A stretch of 64,000 nucleotides of DNA from Bigelowiella natans CCMP2755 (GCA_000320545.1 ADNK01003483.1:30001-94000), one strand, 5' to 3'; positions 12,582-25,840 are shown, counted from the stretch's first letter. Translations and numbers: made by a program. Notes: generated by a model from the letters alone, not told the origin.

Positions 12582-13909
12582 TTATTTGCAGTTTGCGAAG
12601 GAGAAGGTGGTCTTGATATACATTTTAGCGTCGAACTTAAAGTCTGCATAAAGAACTCCCTTCAGGTTATGCGGAAAATGACACTTATCAGAGTCTTGGG
12701 TCTTGGTAACCTTTATATCCTCCCCGAGAAACCGCTCTACCTTTGATAGACTTCGTGATGAATTACTTGATGTGCTTTTTTCCGAATCCTTTCGATCACG
12801 TGGAGCACGCTGAGTTTCTATCTTTAATCTTCTGTTTGCAGTGAAAGCCATGCATTTTTCTTTTTGTGGAATGTTAAGTAACGGCAATTTTGGCTGTGGG
12901 TCAAACCATTCACTCATCAAGGAGGATGAAATCGAAGACAATGATTCTTGAGAGTATTTTCTAATTTTTTGCTCAGATTTAGATTGAAAATTGAGGAACA
13001 AACTACTTTTAAGTTTCATTCTAGAACATTGTGAGTTTTCAGGAGCTCTTGGGCAAACTAGAGCATGAATTCCAATTCCAAGTTTAGTTGGGAGACTCAT
13101 TCTCCTTTTCTGAGACGCACCTACATTATTCATCCCGCTGTATCTAACATATGTGTCAGGTATCTTGCCAATCCAGGGTTGCAATAAATGTGATCCGGAG
13201 GAGATCATTGGATGTTGAGAAAAGCTGCTCATTTTTAATTCCCTGCGCTGCCGAACAATGCTTGGCGGTGAGAAAAACATCGATGCAAAAGTTTCCCTTT
13301 CCGATAAAACGGCGTTTGATTGATTTGATGAGCAGCTAGCTCTTCTAGCATCATTGTAGCCCTGGAAACTCCTTGGCACGGAATATTCCAACTGCGATTG
13401 CCTGCGTTTTCGATCCAAATGCCTAAATGGTCGTGAATGCATTGTGTAGCGAACGAGAGGGATCTCCACTCTTTGAAAGTCAGGCAAACTATTTCGACGC
13501 AACCACATCCGAGAGTTGAAAATGCCATGTTTGGGATGATCATGATCGCCAGCTCCAAACTGAAACCGGCAAAAATGTCATGTTGTTTGGCACACAATGG
13601 AAGAAAAAGAAATGGGAGAGATCATGCATAGTTCTTCCGGTACGACCTGGAGGCATGTCTCAGCTGTTTTCATTTCATTCGACCGAACTTTGATACCTTG
13701 CGTGGGCCTGAGCCGAATGGGGGTTTTGCTTGGGTGCTGTGGCGGTGTGCGAAGTTTTGCGTGATGAGTTGACAAGAGGAGGAGAAGGAAAAAGGAGATT
13801 TTACCAATCAAGAAACTACAACTTAATGTCGCAGAAGAAAAACACAACCCGCTACTACAAGTTGAGAAGTCCGTCGGTTGGTAGAACTATCTCGTATTAC
13901 TGTTGGCAA
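12582..13909 (-). CDS. Basic Ser/Arg-rich protein of unknown function
   Basis: I do not recognise this gene. The main exon runs from an acceptor at about 13563 to the stop at 12582 and encodes about 325 residues: GDHDHPKHGIFNSRMWLRR, then many Arg/Ser and Lys/Ser segments (RRASCSSNQSN, SEKSTSSNSSRSLSK), and a C-terminus ending FSFANCK. The frame is open upstream of the first internal ATG (13508) as far as a clean CAG acceptor, so the start lies further up. A matching phase-0 exon lies at about 13775-13648 (TPIRLRPTQGIKVRSNEMK), and a candidate exon at about 13909-13867. No domain is visible; the composition suggests a disordered, possibly phosphorylated protein. Confidence 0.6.
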
Positions 13910-14900
13910 CAACACAACGTAAGTTGATGCTGCAACTTTGAGCTGCTGCTAAGTCATCGACAAGAGAACATCTTGGCCTGCATTCATTAACAACGACTTG
14001 CATTTTTCGTGAAATTTAACGTGTTTTGGTATGTAAGAGAATCACAGAGGATTTCGGTACTTCGACTTGGCTCTGATTGTGTCGTCGTCCTTTATCAGAG
14101 AATTAAAATCAGTGTACCGACGACCCTTTCTCGTACCGAGGCAGAAGAGCCTACTACCATGATCCTCCGCAGCTCAAGAACCATCACGCTAGTGCCAACA
14201 TCGAAGAACAAACGAAAGTGAGTTCGTAAAGCTTGTCAAGAACAGAAAAACTCGGTAGTGATCTTTGCACTCTAGTTAGAAGTGTCAGATTAAATTCACA
14301 TCGGAGAAATATCATCTGTCATAGTTTCAATGAAAATCTCATCGTGCTCATAAATTGTCACTGACAAACATTAGAAAATAGATAGGACGAAGATGAAGAC
14401 GTAAACAATCAAACTGGACTAGCGATGAAGACACTCGCCTCATTAAAGCTGTTCTTGCACCCTCGTGCAGCAATTGCGAATCCATTTTCCGTGCTGATTG
14501 CGACTGTAAATTGTTTTCTCAAGCGAAGAATTGGAGAGACATATCCATTCAGATGAGTAGTTATGATGTTATGATCACTATGATCATCGACGAATGCAAG
14601 CCAGGAAGAAAATTATTCGGAAGACAAGGGAGAAACTAGGTTGGAAACATCGAGCGCCATCCTTACTGCACGTTGTTTACCGCCATCATCAGATCAAAGG
14701 TGCAGACGTTACTAGCCGATACTTTCATCTCATTAGGACCCAAAGTAGAAAGACATTCCATCTAAAGTGATCAATGAACCATCGACGTCACGTACAATCA
14801 TTCTGCATGCTATGACATCACACACAGCTTCGAAGCATTTAGAAACGGGATCAGACATGTACATAATTTACAGAAGATTCCTTGTCGCCTATATTAGACA
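13910..14900. other. Unassigned sequence upstream of the 12582 gene
   Basis: Low in microsatellites. A minus-strand open segment at about 14220-14105 (FRLFFDVGTSVMVLELRR) might be a 5' exon of the 12582 gene, but the plus strand is also open here, so neither is asserted. Confidence 0.3.
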
Positions 14901-16300
14901 TGCTCAGCAATGATGTCAATACATGCACGTGCGTGCATGCGAGGACGCTATGCAAATGGATGTCAATTAGTGGATCGGATGGACTACGGTGGTCACTGTC
15001 AGCTGTTCCCTGTGCAACACGATGCGACACACAGTAGCATTCGCGTCTATGTTGCTATCACATGCTGACTAAATCTGCATTTTTCCATGCATGAGAGACA
15101 TTACAATGGAACATGTGTGGAGTTTGAGCGCTGTGGTCGCTCTAGCGTTCCTAGTTCCTAGCTAGCTAGGTTCTGACGTTGCTTTGCAATGAAGCTAGAC
15201 AGCCCATAGCAGCTCAGACTAGCAGAGCTAACATTGGGATGACCATTGGAAAAATTCAAATTGATCATCACATTCGTCTCGTGAATGTACTAACCTAGCT
15301 AGCTAGCTAGCTAGTGACATGAACAAACTAAATTGTGTCACATGTCACATGCTGGCATGCGCATGCACACCCCTGCTCTAGCAACTGCTAGACTAGGCAA
15401 GACTAGAAGAGCTAGCTAGCCCAATAGCCCTGCTAGCCTGCTCTGACCAACCCGTACGTTGCGGCAGCAGTAGCGCAGCTAGAGAGCTCTGCACTGGCAT
15501 CGTGTGCAGCGTGCATTGCTAGATTGCTAGATTGTCACGTTGCTAGTGTCAGCGCTGCGGCAGACCGAGCGATGGAGCGACACACGTGGCGCATGCATGC
15601 GTTGCAGCCCAGCAATGATGCATCGTTGCGTCGTGATCAGCACATGCATGCCACAAGGCTAGCATGCTTGCACCTAGCTGGACAATGTCATTGCGATGCT
15701 GCGAGCACTCGAAACATGCGCAATGTAGCTCAGCCATGCTAGTCAGTCTAGCGGTGTGCGCTGCTAGCTAGCTAGTGTGGCCACATTCGATCACAGCATC
15801 GCATGTGCGAGTGTGCCAGTGTAGCAGTGGTGCTAGAGTGCAACACCGCAAAGCAAATTGTCGAAAGCCTGACACGCGCACGCGTTGCTGGCTATTGGCC
15901 CGTACGTACATGATGCAGTGTCGTCAACGCAGGACCACGTACAATACAATGATGGCAACGTACGCGTCAAATGCACTGCGCACGGCATGGGACGCAGACG
16001 ATCGACGCGCTTGTACAGCATTGCGTGCTCATCCTTCTTATGGTGTTGCTGTGCATGTGTGCCATATGAATTCAATGATAAAAAAAGAAGCCTCGCATAT
16101 ATATGCCAGCATGTTGCATCATATCAAGGTTCTATGCGAAGATGTGCCATCTGCCAGCAAACAACAGCTCTCATACGTTCGTTGCACACAAGTCTTGAAG
16201 GTAGTGCTGCATTTTTTATTTCCTGCTTAGGTTACATAGCGTCGAACGTTGAACATAAAAATTACACCAATTATTGTGCATCATGCCATGCCTAATGTGA
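14900..16300. repeat. Island 2: CTAG / GCATGC palindrome-rich DNA
   Basis: Same composition as island 1: GCTAGCTAGCTAG near 15297-15315 and 15762-15775, ATGCATGC near 15592-15600, and CGTACGTAC near 15900. It has few microsatellites and overlapping low-value ORFs on both strands. It lies 3' of the DGAT2 gene, which ends at 17194 on the minus strand. Confidence 0.7.
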
Positions 16301-16781
16301 CAACACACTACTACATAACTAGGATAATACCTTGGGGGTAAACATGGATGAACTAAGCACCTCTACTCGATGATGCAGCACGAATAGTTGCTTTACCTTG
16401 CACACCCCAGCATTGTAATCAACAAAATACTTTCCTCCACCATAATTACACGCAAAAGAAATACGCTTCCCAGCTCCTTCATCATTACTCTATACAAAGC
16501 GGACGGTCCTCCCAACCTAAAGGGATCACGGATAACCGATAAAACAACTTACAACACGATATTTTGGCGCCGGTATTCAAAAAAATAAAATTCTATTGTC
16601 TTCAAAGGGTACCCTCTTCAAAGGGGGGTGACTATGAATCCATGCTCATCATCATCATTTGAGTCTATTTCGGTATACTTGAAAACCATAAGGGGACTAC
16701 GAGTAATCTATGCTTATAATTTAGTAGTCCGGTATACTTGAAAACCATAATAATGTTGGAACTTGAGAATGGGCTGAACCT

Positions 16782-16814
<33 letters not shown>

Positions 16815-17193
16815 CACTACTAAGATATTATTTTGGGAGAAACAAGGAGTGTTTCATCAACTGGAAGTAGAAATGTTATTATTGAGGCATGTTGGAGATA
16901 TAGAAATGTTATTATTGAAGCTTGTTGGAGATTGATATGTGAATCATCATCCGTAAATTCAAGTAGTATTGTTCTCTAACAACAATAACAACATTAATTC
17001 CTCCATTCTCTCAAAGACTAAGACTGACCTATTTCATGCTTGTGGCTTTCATACATCTCTCTTATTGCCGTTTCTAACTTTTTCTGGTACTCCGCTACTA
17101 GCTACGGTATTTCCATACACAAGACGCCAGTTATCATCACATAAACATTAAAATCATAAACACGCGTGATAAGTTAGTGGTAAAAATGGAAAA
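16301..17193. other. Spacer between island 2 and the DGAT2 3' end, with short repeats
   Basis: It contains two copies of a word containing TATACTTGAAAACCATA (16672 and 16732), a TAC run (16782-16822) and a 33-base tandem duplication (16869-16932). A plus-strand ORF at 16738-16935 is built from these repeats, so I do not call it. Confidence 0.5.
16869..16932 (+). repeat. Two-copy tandem duplication, 33-base period
   Basis: AGAAATGTTATTATTGA occurs at 16869 and again at 16902, and both copies continue with a TGTTGGAGAT segment. The copies differ at a few bases. Confidence 0.8.
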
Positions 17194-17912
17194 TTATTTT
17201 AATTGAAGAATGCTACTGCTCTGTGGAAATAGAGGATAGGTATCGATATGATGGTGAGAATGAGTCCATTGATGTACCAATTGCTGAAATATTTCATCAC
17301 CAGCACGTAGTAAATGGGAAGGTAGTAATTAATATACATAACTTACCTCTCGTGAAGGATTTGGTGTTTTTTGTACCGGTATTGGTTTCCCAACCTTGAA
17401 GCAAGTGTGTTGTGTATTACGCAAAGACAAAGACAGACAGACAGACGGCAGCAACAATATAGAAAGAAGAAGAAGAACAACAACAACAATAACAACACAA
17501 ACACAAACTCCAACATGTTGTGATAAGGATGATGCAGCTATACAAACAAGATGTTACTGCTTTACAGAGCAGCTAGACTCTCTTCTGCATGAAAAAATCG
17601 AAAGTTATGAGTTATTATTAGGTTGCACCCCCCCTCTTGCACAACAGTAGCATCAGCAGCAGCGGCAGCAGAAGAGGAGGAGGAGTAAAAATGTAATGAT
17701 TCGATTCTTGCTTGGATCTCACCACGGAGACAATCCTTTGCCGAAAAGGTATTGGAAGACCGAATACACCATAGGGAAGCATAATAGATATCTGAGTCGG
17801 TAAAGTGAAAAGAGCGATAATAAAGCATAGTGGCGATGATGATGATGACGATGATGATGATGATGATGAAGATGCTGGTGGTGGTGATGATGATGATCTT
17901 TACCAGCGCAGC

Positions 17913-17948
<36 letters not shown>

Positions 17949-18563
17949 TATAGGGTTATCATCATATAATGATATGATATTGTATGCGTTTTGACGCATT
18001 ATTGCATGATTACACCATCACTACTCACTAACTAACAACTGCTACAACAACAACAACTACTACTACAACTTTAAGCCTTCTTGATATGAATGCTAAGAGT
18101 CCAGTCCTAGCGCAAGAAGTAGTAGCAGTAGTAGTAGTAGCAAACAAGAGCAATAAGCAACATGTATTTATATAGAAACACAACATAATCATCTGTAGCT
18201 GAGAGGAAGGAGGACTCAACGACAAAGCAGCATAAACGACGATGACGATGACAAAAATGATGATTTCTACTACTGGTACTTACTTCGACAACACTCTATT
18301 ATTCCTGTTCTTGTCACCACTCTTCTTTATCTTCTTCTTCTCGTATAGGATTGCTTCCATGAATTATATATCATGAATAGATCTATGTTGTAATGGTATT
18401 TCTATACAACCTGCCAATGACACGGAGGACTTGAGAGTTCCCAAAGTGAAACACTGGTATGATCTCCACTCCACTCTCAAGAGCTACCTGGAGGAAGGAG
18501 AGGAGAGAAGAAAGAACCAGTTTTTAATAAATACAAGCACATTCAATGTAATCTTAACAACGT

Positions 18564-18604
<41 letters not shown>

Positions 18605-18788
18605 TGTAATATGTGTGTGTTTGTGTGTGTGTTTTGCAGTGTTGATTATGGTCACATTCTTTGCAGACATGCAAGTAGTAGACCTACTAAAGTCATCATA
18701 CTACCCTACTGCCCCCCCCCCCCCACATTATCTTTCATCATCATCATTAGCAGCAGCATCATTAGCAGCAGCAGCAGCTAGTCTTTCC

Positions 18789-18824
<36 letters not shown>

Positions 18825-19215
18825 CATTTGTATCATCAGCACTACCTTTATATACCCGAACCGTTTCTGGATGATGATGATCATCATCATTTATAGCAAG
18901 CAAGCGTGAGGAGGGGGAGGAGGAGGAGGAGGAGGAGGGGTGGAGATTAATATGAAAGAAATACCAAGGAGCGAAGAATCAGGACGACAGAAAAGATGAT
19001 ATGAGGATGTTCCAACAAATGCTCTACAATTTTCACGCGCTACCTTCTCGTAAAGGCATTAATAATGATTTTTGTTACTACTTCCAATGACTATTGTAAT
19101 TTCTTCAAACTACACGATGAGCGCAAGCTGCTCAATAGTTTCACTCTACAAGAAGTAGAAGTGGAGAGAATAAACGACAATTATCATTATAACCTTCATT
19201 CTCTCTGGCTCTCTG

Positions 19216-19259
<44 letters not shown>

Positions 19260-19393
19260 TAAATGGCGGCTAGTTGACCGTACGTTTCCCTTCTATTACT
19301 ACCTCTCCTACCATCACCACCTTAAAGTATATTCTCTCTCGGTTCTCCTCCACCATAAACATCTCAGCAATGCTGATGATTGATGATGACAAA

Positions 19394-19426
<33 letters not shown>

Positions 19427-20399
19427 CAACAAGATTACAGAGTAGTAGGTACGAGACCAACCTAAATAATAATTCGTAAATGTACATCTGCTGCCAAAAG
19501 TAGGCACTAAGTGACTCACTGCATTCAATCATGATTGAGTTTAATCACCTCGAAAATATATTATCTCATTAAAACTACTACTGCTACTATGCTACTATAT
19601 GTCTATTAGGATGTGATCATGCATGCTGGCATGTTGTAATTACCCTCCTGGTAGAACACTACATGCCCCAGCACTCTCGAAAGCATCCAGAAAGTTCTTG
19701 TAGAGCATACACACAAAAAAGGTCAATAGAAGTAATTGCTTTGTAACTCCAGTAGATGATTTTTCATCGTCCATAAAAGTGATGATACAAGCTACTATTT
19801 ATGAATTCAAAACGGGTAATGATAGGACCATGCGGTTTTGTCAAAAGAGAGAGAATTGCAAGAAAATATGATGAATTGATCATCCGTGTTAGTTAGCATA
19901 TCCGTGTTGTGAAACATATATATAAGTAATGAGAAAACAGCCGGCAGCCGTGATTTATTTGAATATGATCTTTTCTGAAATTTTAACAGCACATACTTAT
20001 AGTTATTATTATTACCTCTTTCGTTGCTGGTATTGATCCTAACATGGCGAAGATATGCCGCACCTAATGAAGACTTGATATGTTTCTTGTTGTTTGTTGA
20101 TATTGTTCTTCTTGTTCTTCTTGTGGTTTTTCACATTATCATCATCAAATTCACCAAGGGAATGTAATTGAGGATTGTTGCTGAAAGGCCACGCACCGTC
20201 CTGTAGTAAGTCAGGGGGGGGAGGGATCATGGGATGGTGATGGGATTAAATAAAGCAACATCAGCAGCAATTAAATTTATAATAAGTAACTTCTTAAAGA
20301 GTGTTTTGGTGTAGTGTGTACTCATAGTCTTTTCATGCATGTGCGTAATGTTGTGGATAACAAGACAAATGAATCATAATTCACACACACAAACACACA

Positions 20400-20440
<41 letters not shown>

Positions 20441-20459
20441 CAAATTTAGGGTGTATATT

Positions 20460-20494
<35 letters not shown>

Positions 20495-21440
20495 GAAGCA
20501 AGCAGCTGGTGAAGGACCTTCCCAAACTCTTATATCGTTTATAGTGTCCATCAAAGTACGTTGCTATCAGCACAGTCGCCATTGGAAAGCTTCCGTGAGG
20601 GTACTGTTTTATTTATAGAACGATTGTTGCGACACAAAGGACACAAAGCACACACAAACTCATACGAAATAAGAATAAATGCTGACGAATACGTGAAAAC
20701 AGATAGATCATTTATTGTCCAATAACGAATTTAGGGAGAAGTATGAGCTTTGTGGTGATAATTGATTGATGGCCACACAAATAGTAGCAGTAGTATCATT
20801 GAAAACAAATCGTTCTCCCGTTCCTTCTTGATGAAAAACCATCATATCACCAGATGATATCGAAACGAATGGAAATCATCAACCATTTCTTCGTGATGAT
20901 TCAACGTTGGGGAACATCCCCCTCCCTCCCTTCCCCCACTTCCCATATACCACCTCGACTAGCATGTAACGCTTTTCAGGGTTGATGAGCATCTCTTCCC
21001 CTAAGTTAATTTTGCGGTACCCGAAATCTACAACAAATGGGTGAGGGAGGGGGCGTAAGTAAATATGTGTTTCGAATTTTCATTTGAGAAATACATCTTG
21101 ATATCATTCGTGTGTGCGTTCCTCCGCCCCCCCCCCCCCCCCTCTCTGTCTCTTGCAATCCCATACATTTATGAAGGTACTTCCACACAGGTAAATGCAA
21201 CGCTGTCTCCGAATATCCCACTGGAACGAATAGTGTTGAGAAAAGCACCTAGGAAGAACCAATCAATCAATCAATCAATACACGATATATACAGCTTCTA
21301 CCACTAGGTGATATAATTCATATCCATCACCAAAAGGATTGTAAATGGAAGCTGCATTGACCCCGTGTACAACCAGTAGGCGATACAGCCGGTAACAAGG
21401 GCGAAAACAATCTGAAAACTGATCATGAAGTAAGGCCACA
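17194..21440 (-). CDS. DGAT2-type acyltransferase (diacylglycerol or related acyl acceptor)
   Basis: DGAT2 enzymes transfer acyl groups from acyl-CoA to diacylglycerol at the ER, the last step of triacylglycerol synthesis. Exons descending: about 21430-21320 (hydrophobic, IVFALVTGCIAYW, probable membrane hairpin), 21030-20965 (EEMLINPEKRYMLVE), 20600-20527 (YPHGSFPMATVLIATYF), 20205-20160 (VRGLSATILNYIPL), 20057-20013 (RHIFAMLGSIPATKE), 19700-19648 (NFLDAFESAGACSVLPGG), 19374-19324 (IAEMFMVEENRERIYFK), 18486-18412 (ALESGVEIIPVFHFGN), 18107-18070 (TGLLAFISRRLK), 17786-17718 (LPYGVFGLPIPFRQRI), 17392-17348 (VGKPIPVQKTPNPSRE) and a last exon to TAA at 17194. PHG, PGG-x-AEM, IPVF-x-FG and VGKPI are family hallmarks. 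The usual HPHG is YPHG. A short exon between FK and VAL near 19000 is missing from my model, and the start codon is not fixed. Confidence 0.88.
20382..20493. repeat. CA run and GT run in inverted orientation within a DGAT2 intron
   Basis: A CA-rich run (20382-20438) is followed after about 23 bases by a GT run (20462-20493). Being complementary, they could pair into a long hairpin in the transcript. They lie between the YPHG exon and the next exon. Confidence 0.85.
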
Positions 21441-22684
21441 CAAATAAAATGTTTGATGAGAATATATCGTATTATCACAAAAATCGATTTTTAACATAAC
21501 CCAAAATCAAAAATTGGAAAACTTTATTATCCATCCCTGCAAAGCAATTCATTAGTTTGAACAACGAGTCATTTGCTGCAAATTCGTCGTGTATTAAAAT
21601 TTCGAATAGTAGTTAAAACAAAGATGATTATCAGTCTAACCCTAGGACACTACTACTAAGTACTAATACTAGTAGTATAATCGATGACTAGTAATCTAAT
21701 CACCTTCCAACCACCAGAAGTAACGTTGTCCAGGCCACCATGAGTTCAAACAGGCTCATGGGATCCAAATCCCCTATATATGTAATATATATCATACTGC
21801 AGTACTGCGATTAACATCTACTACCTGCTGTAGTCTTAGTCTCTCCTTGGGGAGATAATAATGAGGTTTCAGAAGTAGCATCATCCTTCTTCCCCCCCTT
21901 CGTTCCGAGTCGTTGTGCTGTCGTATTATCTGCAGAGTTGTTGCTTGCTGCTGTAATTTTTCATAAATTGCTCACAGAAAAGGAGGAAGACAACAAGATC
22001 ATCAACTTAGCTACTATAAGCTTTACACCTGTCATCAATTTTCACGTTGAGGGGCCCAGTTGACTACAGAGATCACGGAGGGGGCTGAGGCCCGCTCGGG
22101 GGAAATGTACAGAAAGAATTTTCGATGACAAATCTATCCAGAGATTGTTGATCGAGTCGCATTTTTATCCTGCGACAAGACTTTTAAGTAACGACATGCG
22201 AAGAATCCAGGAAATTTATTCAGTTTCCTTCTCTGCTAAATCTTCACAGTAGCATCTAGTGGGAATTGAGGATGCGACATGACTTGGATGATGTCTTAGA
22301 CTTACAATTTCTGTGTATTATGTGCAGGATGGAGTAACGGTGAGTCGCTCAGACAACTTATTATTACTTCTAAGTTTAAAAACGAAGTCTATTTTCAAGT
22401 GTGAGACTTGATTTTCACCGATTTTACAGCAATAATGGAGATCACCCTCAGCTGCAGAATTGTTTGCTATCTCTTAAACGAGGGATGATCTACCGAACAC
22501 CCCCACTTCTTTATCTTCTCCCTGCTGGACATTTTCTCTGCCTGGGAGGTGGCAAAATGGAATGGGTTAAGGGGGTGGTGTCGTCCATGGGGGATGTTGT
22601 TCGCACAGTGACAAATTAAAAAAAATGTTTCTTCTAGTGGTCTACCCGTAGGTCACGGCCTCCTAAGTAAACGGTGGTCTCATA
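21441..22684. other. Divergent spacer between DGAT2 and the 22685 gene
   Basis: Mixed AT-rich sequence with few microsatellites. It may include 5' untranslated exons of either gene. A plus-strand ORF at 22401-22619 lacks supporting splice sites or similarity. No island-type composition was seen. Confidence 0.4.
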
Positions 22685-23205
22685 ATGGAAGGCTTCACGA
22701 ATACGAAAAGAATGGCGATGGGGAGGAGTCAAAACGACGGATTCGGGTACTTCAATAGGTCGAATAAGAGGAACTCCAGACGAGCCCAAAATTATAGAAA
22801 AAAATCACGTCTGCCATCTTCACCAAGCAGCGGCATATCTGATAGAAATGCCTTCACCACAGCCGGTTAGAGCACAAATACCTAACATGACGAAATGTAA
22901 TAAACGACTCATCAAGACCGATTTTACATATATCTCCGTGCATAATACTCTATGTCTTTCAAATTGTCTGTCTTCAGCGGGAGGGACTATGAAGGACACT
23001 CTGCCGTGGAAGAAGGCCGAATACGTCAGAAACACAGGAAGGAAGATTGTTTCTGGTGGAAATTATATGCCCAACAGCAACAAAATGGGGTAGTAAATGA
23101 GGCAGAAGAGAGATAGAGAGAGGGGGAGGGAGGGGGGGGGGGGGGGAGAATTGAAGATTTACTTATAGAAAGGAACTGATATAAATATGAACAGGTATGA
23201 TGGAG

Positions 23206-23249
<44 letters not shown>

Positions 23250-24175
23250 TATTTATTTATATATGCCACAACAATTTACCATGCCGGCATGCTTCATTAC
23301 TGAGTTGATGGCTGTCGTCATCGTGACTCACTCACTCACTCACTCACTACGACAGAACATCGTATCACCAAACTCGTCGTTCATTCGAGCTGGCCTCGCT
23401 CAAAAACACAGTCGCAACACCACCCCTTCGTTGTTATCCAGGGATTAACAGTAACAGTAGTATTAGTAGCAGTGGGGGCGTTTTGATGAAATACAAGTGC
23501 CGTTCTCCTGGTGCGAGAGCCATTCGTCGTAGCAATCATACATGGTCTCCTCCCCGCCGTCAGAGGAAGTTGGATCTCCGTACAACCTATCCCGGGATGG
23601 GGGTATCCAAAACGAGAGAGCAACAACGGTCTACAGTAGATATAGATCATCTACACCCTGGTGGAACTGGAGGGAGGGTTGCTGGTGGAGGAGCACGAAT
23701 TCAGGGAAAAGGGGGGTTTAGGGCTAGTACAAGGAATGGACGATCTGCTTTAGATTATACTATAGGTTCTCGCCAAAGACGAGGACTACAACGCCGACAA
23801 AAGGTGGTGGGACAACGGCGTGAGTCAAACTCGGCTGCCAGTACTATGTTTCCCTCCTCCTCAAAGCAGCGGCAGCACAGCTCTCCTCCTCCTCCTCCTC
23901 CTCCTCCTCCTCCAACTGTGTCTTCTGGATCCTTTGTCTCGACAACAACGCAGAGGATCAATCAAAAGCAGCAGGCAAGGAATAATAATCACCCTCTTCA
24001 AACGATCAAAGACAGTCTCACGCAAATTGCAAGGATAAGAGAAAGGGGAGGTGAAAGCAAATCGGGTAGCATTGCACTTCACATTTCAAGGTGATATAAT
24101 ATAATAATAGTACGTGTTTCGCTGCTTATCTGATATATCTAACATACTTTAAAGTGATATAAATATTATATAATA

Positions 24176-24244
<69 letters not shown>

Positions 24245-24602
24245 CACAATTCTTCGGTATAAATATTTGCTTGTCTTCTTTCTCTCAATTGACAGATACG
24301 GCCTTGGAAAAAGGCTTTCAAAGAAGGAAATGGAAATAGTTGACCGCCTCGTACAACAGCTTGATAGCTATTCTAACATGCTCATAGAAAGGGCGAAATC
24401 AGATCATACGATGGCCAAGGCCATGAAGATGATCAGTAAGCTCAATGAGATCAAGGAAAAATTTAAAGTGGGTAAACCATTAGGAGGTGGAACAGTTTGG
24501 TACTATCGAGAAGGTGCTGCCCAATTTTCTCTAAATCTGCTGAGGCATGTTGAAACCATAGTACCTGCTGCTCCCCGCACAGAAGCAGGGCAGGGTGTGT
24601 GA
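22685..24602 (+). CDS. Basic Arg/Gly-rich protein with helical C-terminal domain, 405 residues
   Basis: I do not recognise this gene. Four exons join in frame: 22685-22865, 22978-23089, 23473-24090 and 24296-24602 (1218 nt, 405 codons plus stop). The N-terminus begins MEGFTNTKRMAMGRS. Exon 2 is Lys-rich (DTLPWKKAEYVRNTGRK). Exon 3 has RGG-like and Arg-rich segments (GGTGGRVAGGGARIQGKGG, RQRRGLQRR) and a run of ten prolines coded by a CCT repeat. The last exon is a well-behaved, probably helical domain (KRLSKKEMEIVDRLVQQLD, MAKAMKMISKLNEIKEKF). Composition suggests an RNA-binding or nucleolar protein, which is inference only. The intron before exon 4 carries a TA-GT microsatellite. Confidence 0.75.
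23211..23247. repeat. TA microsatellite in intron 2 of the 22685 gene
   Basis: Alternating TA for about 35 bases, preceded by a G homopolymer near 23132-23146. Confidence 0.85.
24179..24244. repeat. TA run passing directly into a GT run
   Basis: About 48 bases of TA, then about 18 of GT, in the last intron of the 22685 gene. The same TA-GT compound repeat recurs at 27190-27256, 53682-53757 and 59958-60019. Confidence 0.9.
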
Positions 24603-24799
24603 GAGTAGTGTTCGATTGCTTGTTTAATAACGCAAAGTTTGTTGCATTACCTATCATCGGCAGCAGACAACTACTTACACTCACTCACTCATCTGCCCAC
24701 TCATGTTCTGGATTAATTATCATTAATTTGGAATAAAGAAATTAGCAAATTTAGCTTTTGCTTTGCAACTAAGAATGTGAGAGCACTCGATGAGTCATG

Positions 24800-25620
24800 A
24801 AATAAAGAATTCGCACTGCACCTCTAGCTAGACCTCTGAGCGTCGATCATGCTTCGCATCATCCAACAAATTTACTCGTAGCAGTGGTTGCACATTCGAT
24901 CAGGCGGTCTAGCGGTGCTTGCAATCTAGTTCTACAGTTCATCATTTGGGCATGCTAGCTAGCTAGCATGCAGCTTGTCGCACTCACCACACGCACCTAG
25001 CTAGCTTGTCTAGGCACAACATTGTGTAGCAGCAATGTGCGGTGCGCGCACTTGCTAAGCTAGCTATAGATATTATAGACAGTAGTTAAGCTAGACAGAA
25101 GATCGATCGAAGGATGCCTAGCAGACATGCTACCATGCGGGCAAACTGACACGCACTGCCTTGATGTTCGATCGATGCGCCGCGCTAGCACGTCTAGACG
25201 TGCTACATTCTTTTAGACTCCCCCTTGCGTGCAGTACGTAGCATGAGCATCGCACATGTGTATGTGGTGATGATCCATTGTGATGATGTGCGCTAGCAGT
25301 GCGGTCAAGACATTTGCAACGCTGTCATTGCTAGATTGCCATGCTGGTCTTGTTAGCTCATGCATGGTTTGATACTATAAACACAGTATATATTGTTGAT
25401 GCATGTAACGGTGGAATGCTAGAATGTCATCTAGTCATTCCAGCAAGCTAGCAAGGCAAACAGGCCAGCAGGAGAGCTGCACAAATGTGTGTTCCACGGG
25501 CTCGCAAACAGAGCTATGCTATCGTGCTGTTGCGTCATTACACGACAAAATTCATTTTTAAACCGCTATTGGCTTGATGATAAATTTGCATTTGAATTCT
25601 AGTGCTTGCTTCAAAGATTG
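24800..25620. repeat. Island 3: CTAG / GCATGC palindrome-rich DNA in a convergent gap
   Basis: CTAGCTAGC, GATCGATCGA, GCATGC and CTAGACGTGC-type words are dense, microsatellites are absent, and no credible ORF is present. It sits between the 3' ends of the 22685 gene (+) and the kinase gene (-) and fills most of that gap. Confidence 0.75.
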
Positions 25621-25840
25621 CATACTAGTGTTCTTATTCTGACGATCGAATCAAAATAGAGAAGAATAGAATCATGCTGCATATACAGCTGTAGATACAA
25701 TATGTCAGCTTGTAACTTCAGTTTTCGGTAGTACACTAACTGCATTTTCTTCTCTGCTGCACGCAAGACCATTAAGAAACCACGTGCAACAACCACAAAA
25801 GATGATAATCGATAGTAACGATGATGGTGATACGATGATA

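Noticed and set aside
15524-16295. ORFs of up to 151 codons in island 2
   Set aside because: Same reason: overlapping, Cys/His/Arg/Ala-rich and without recognisable sequence.
23483-24094. The 203-codon ORF as a gene by itself
   Set aside because: It is the third exon of the 22685-24602 gene; its first ATG is internal and the last codons run into an intron.
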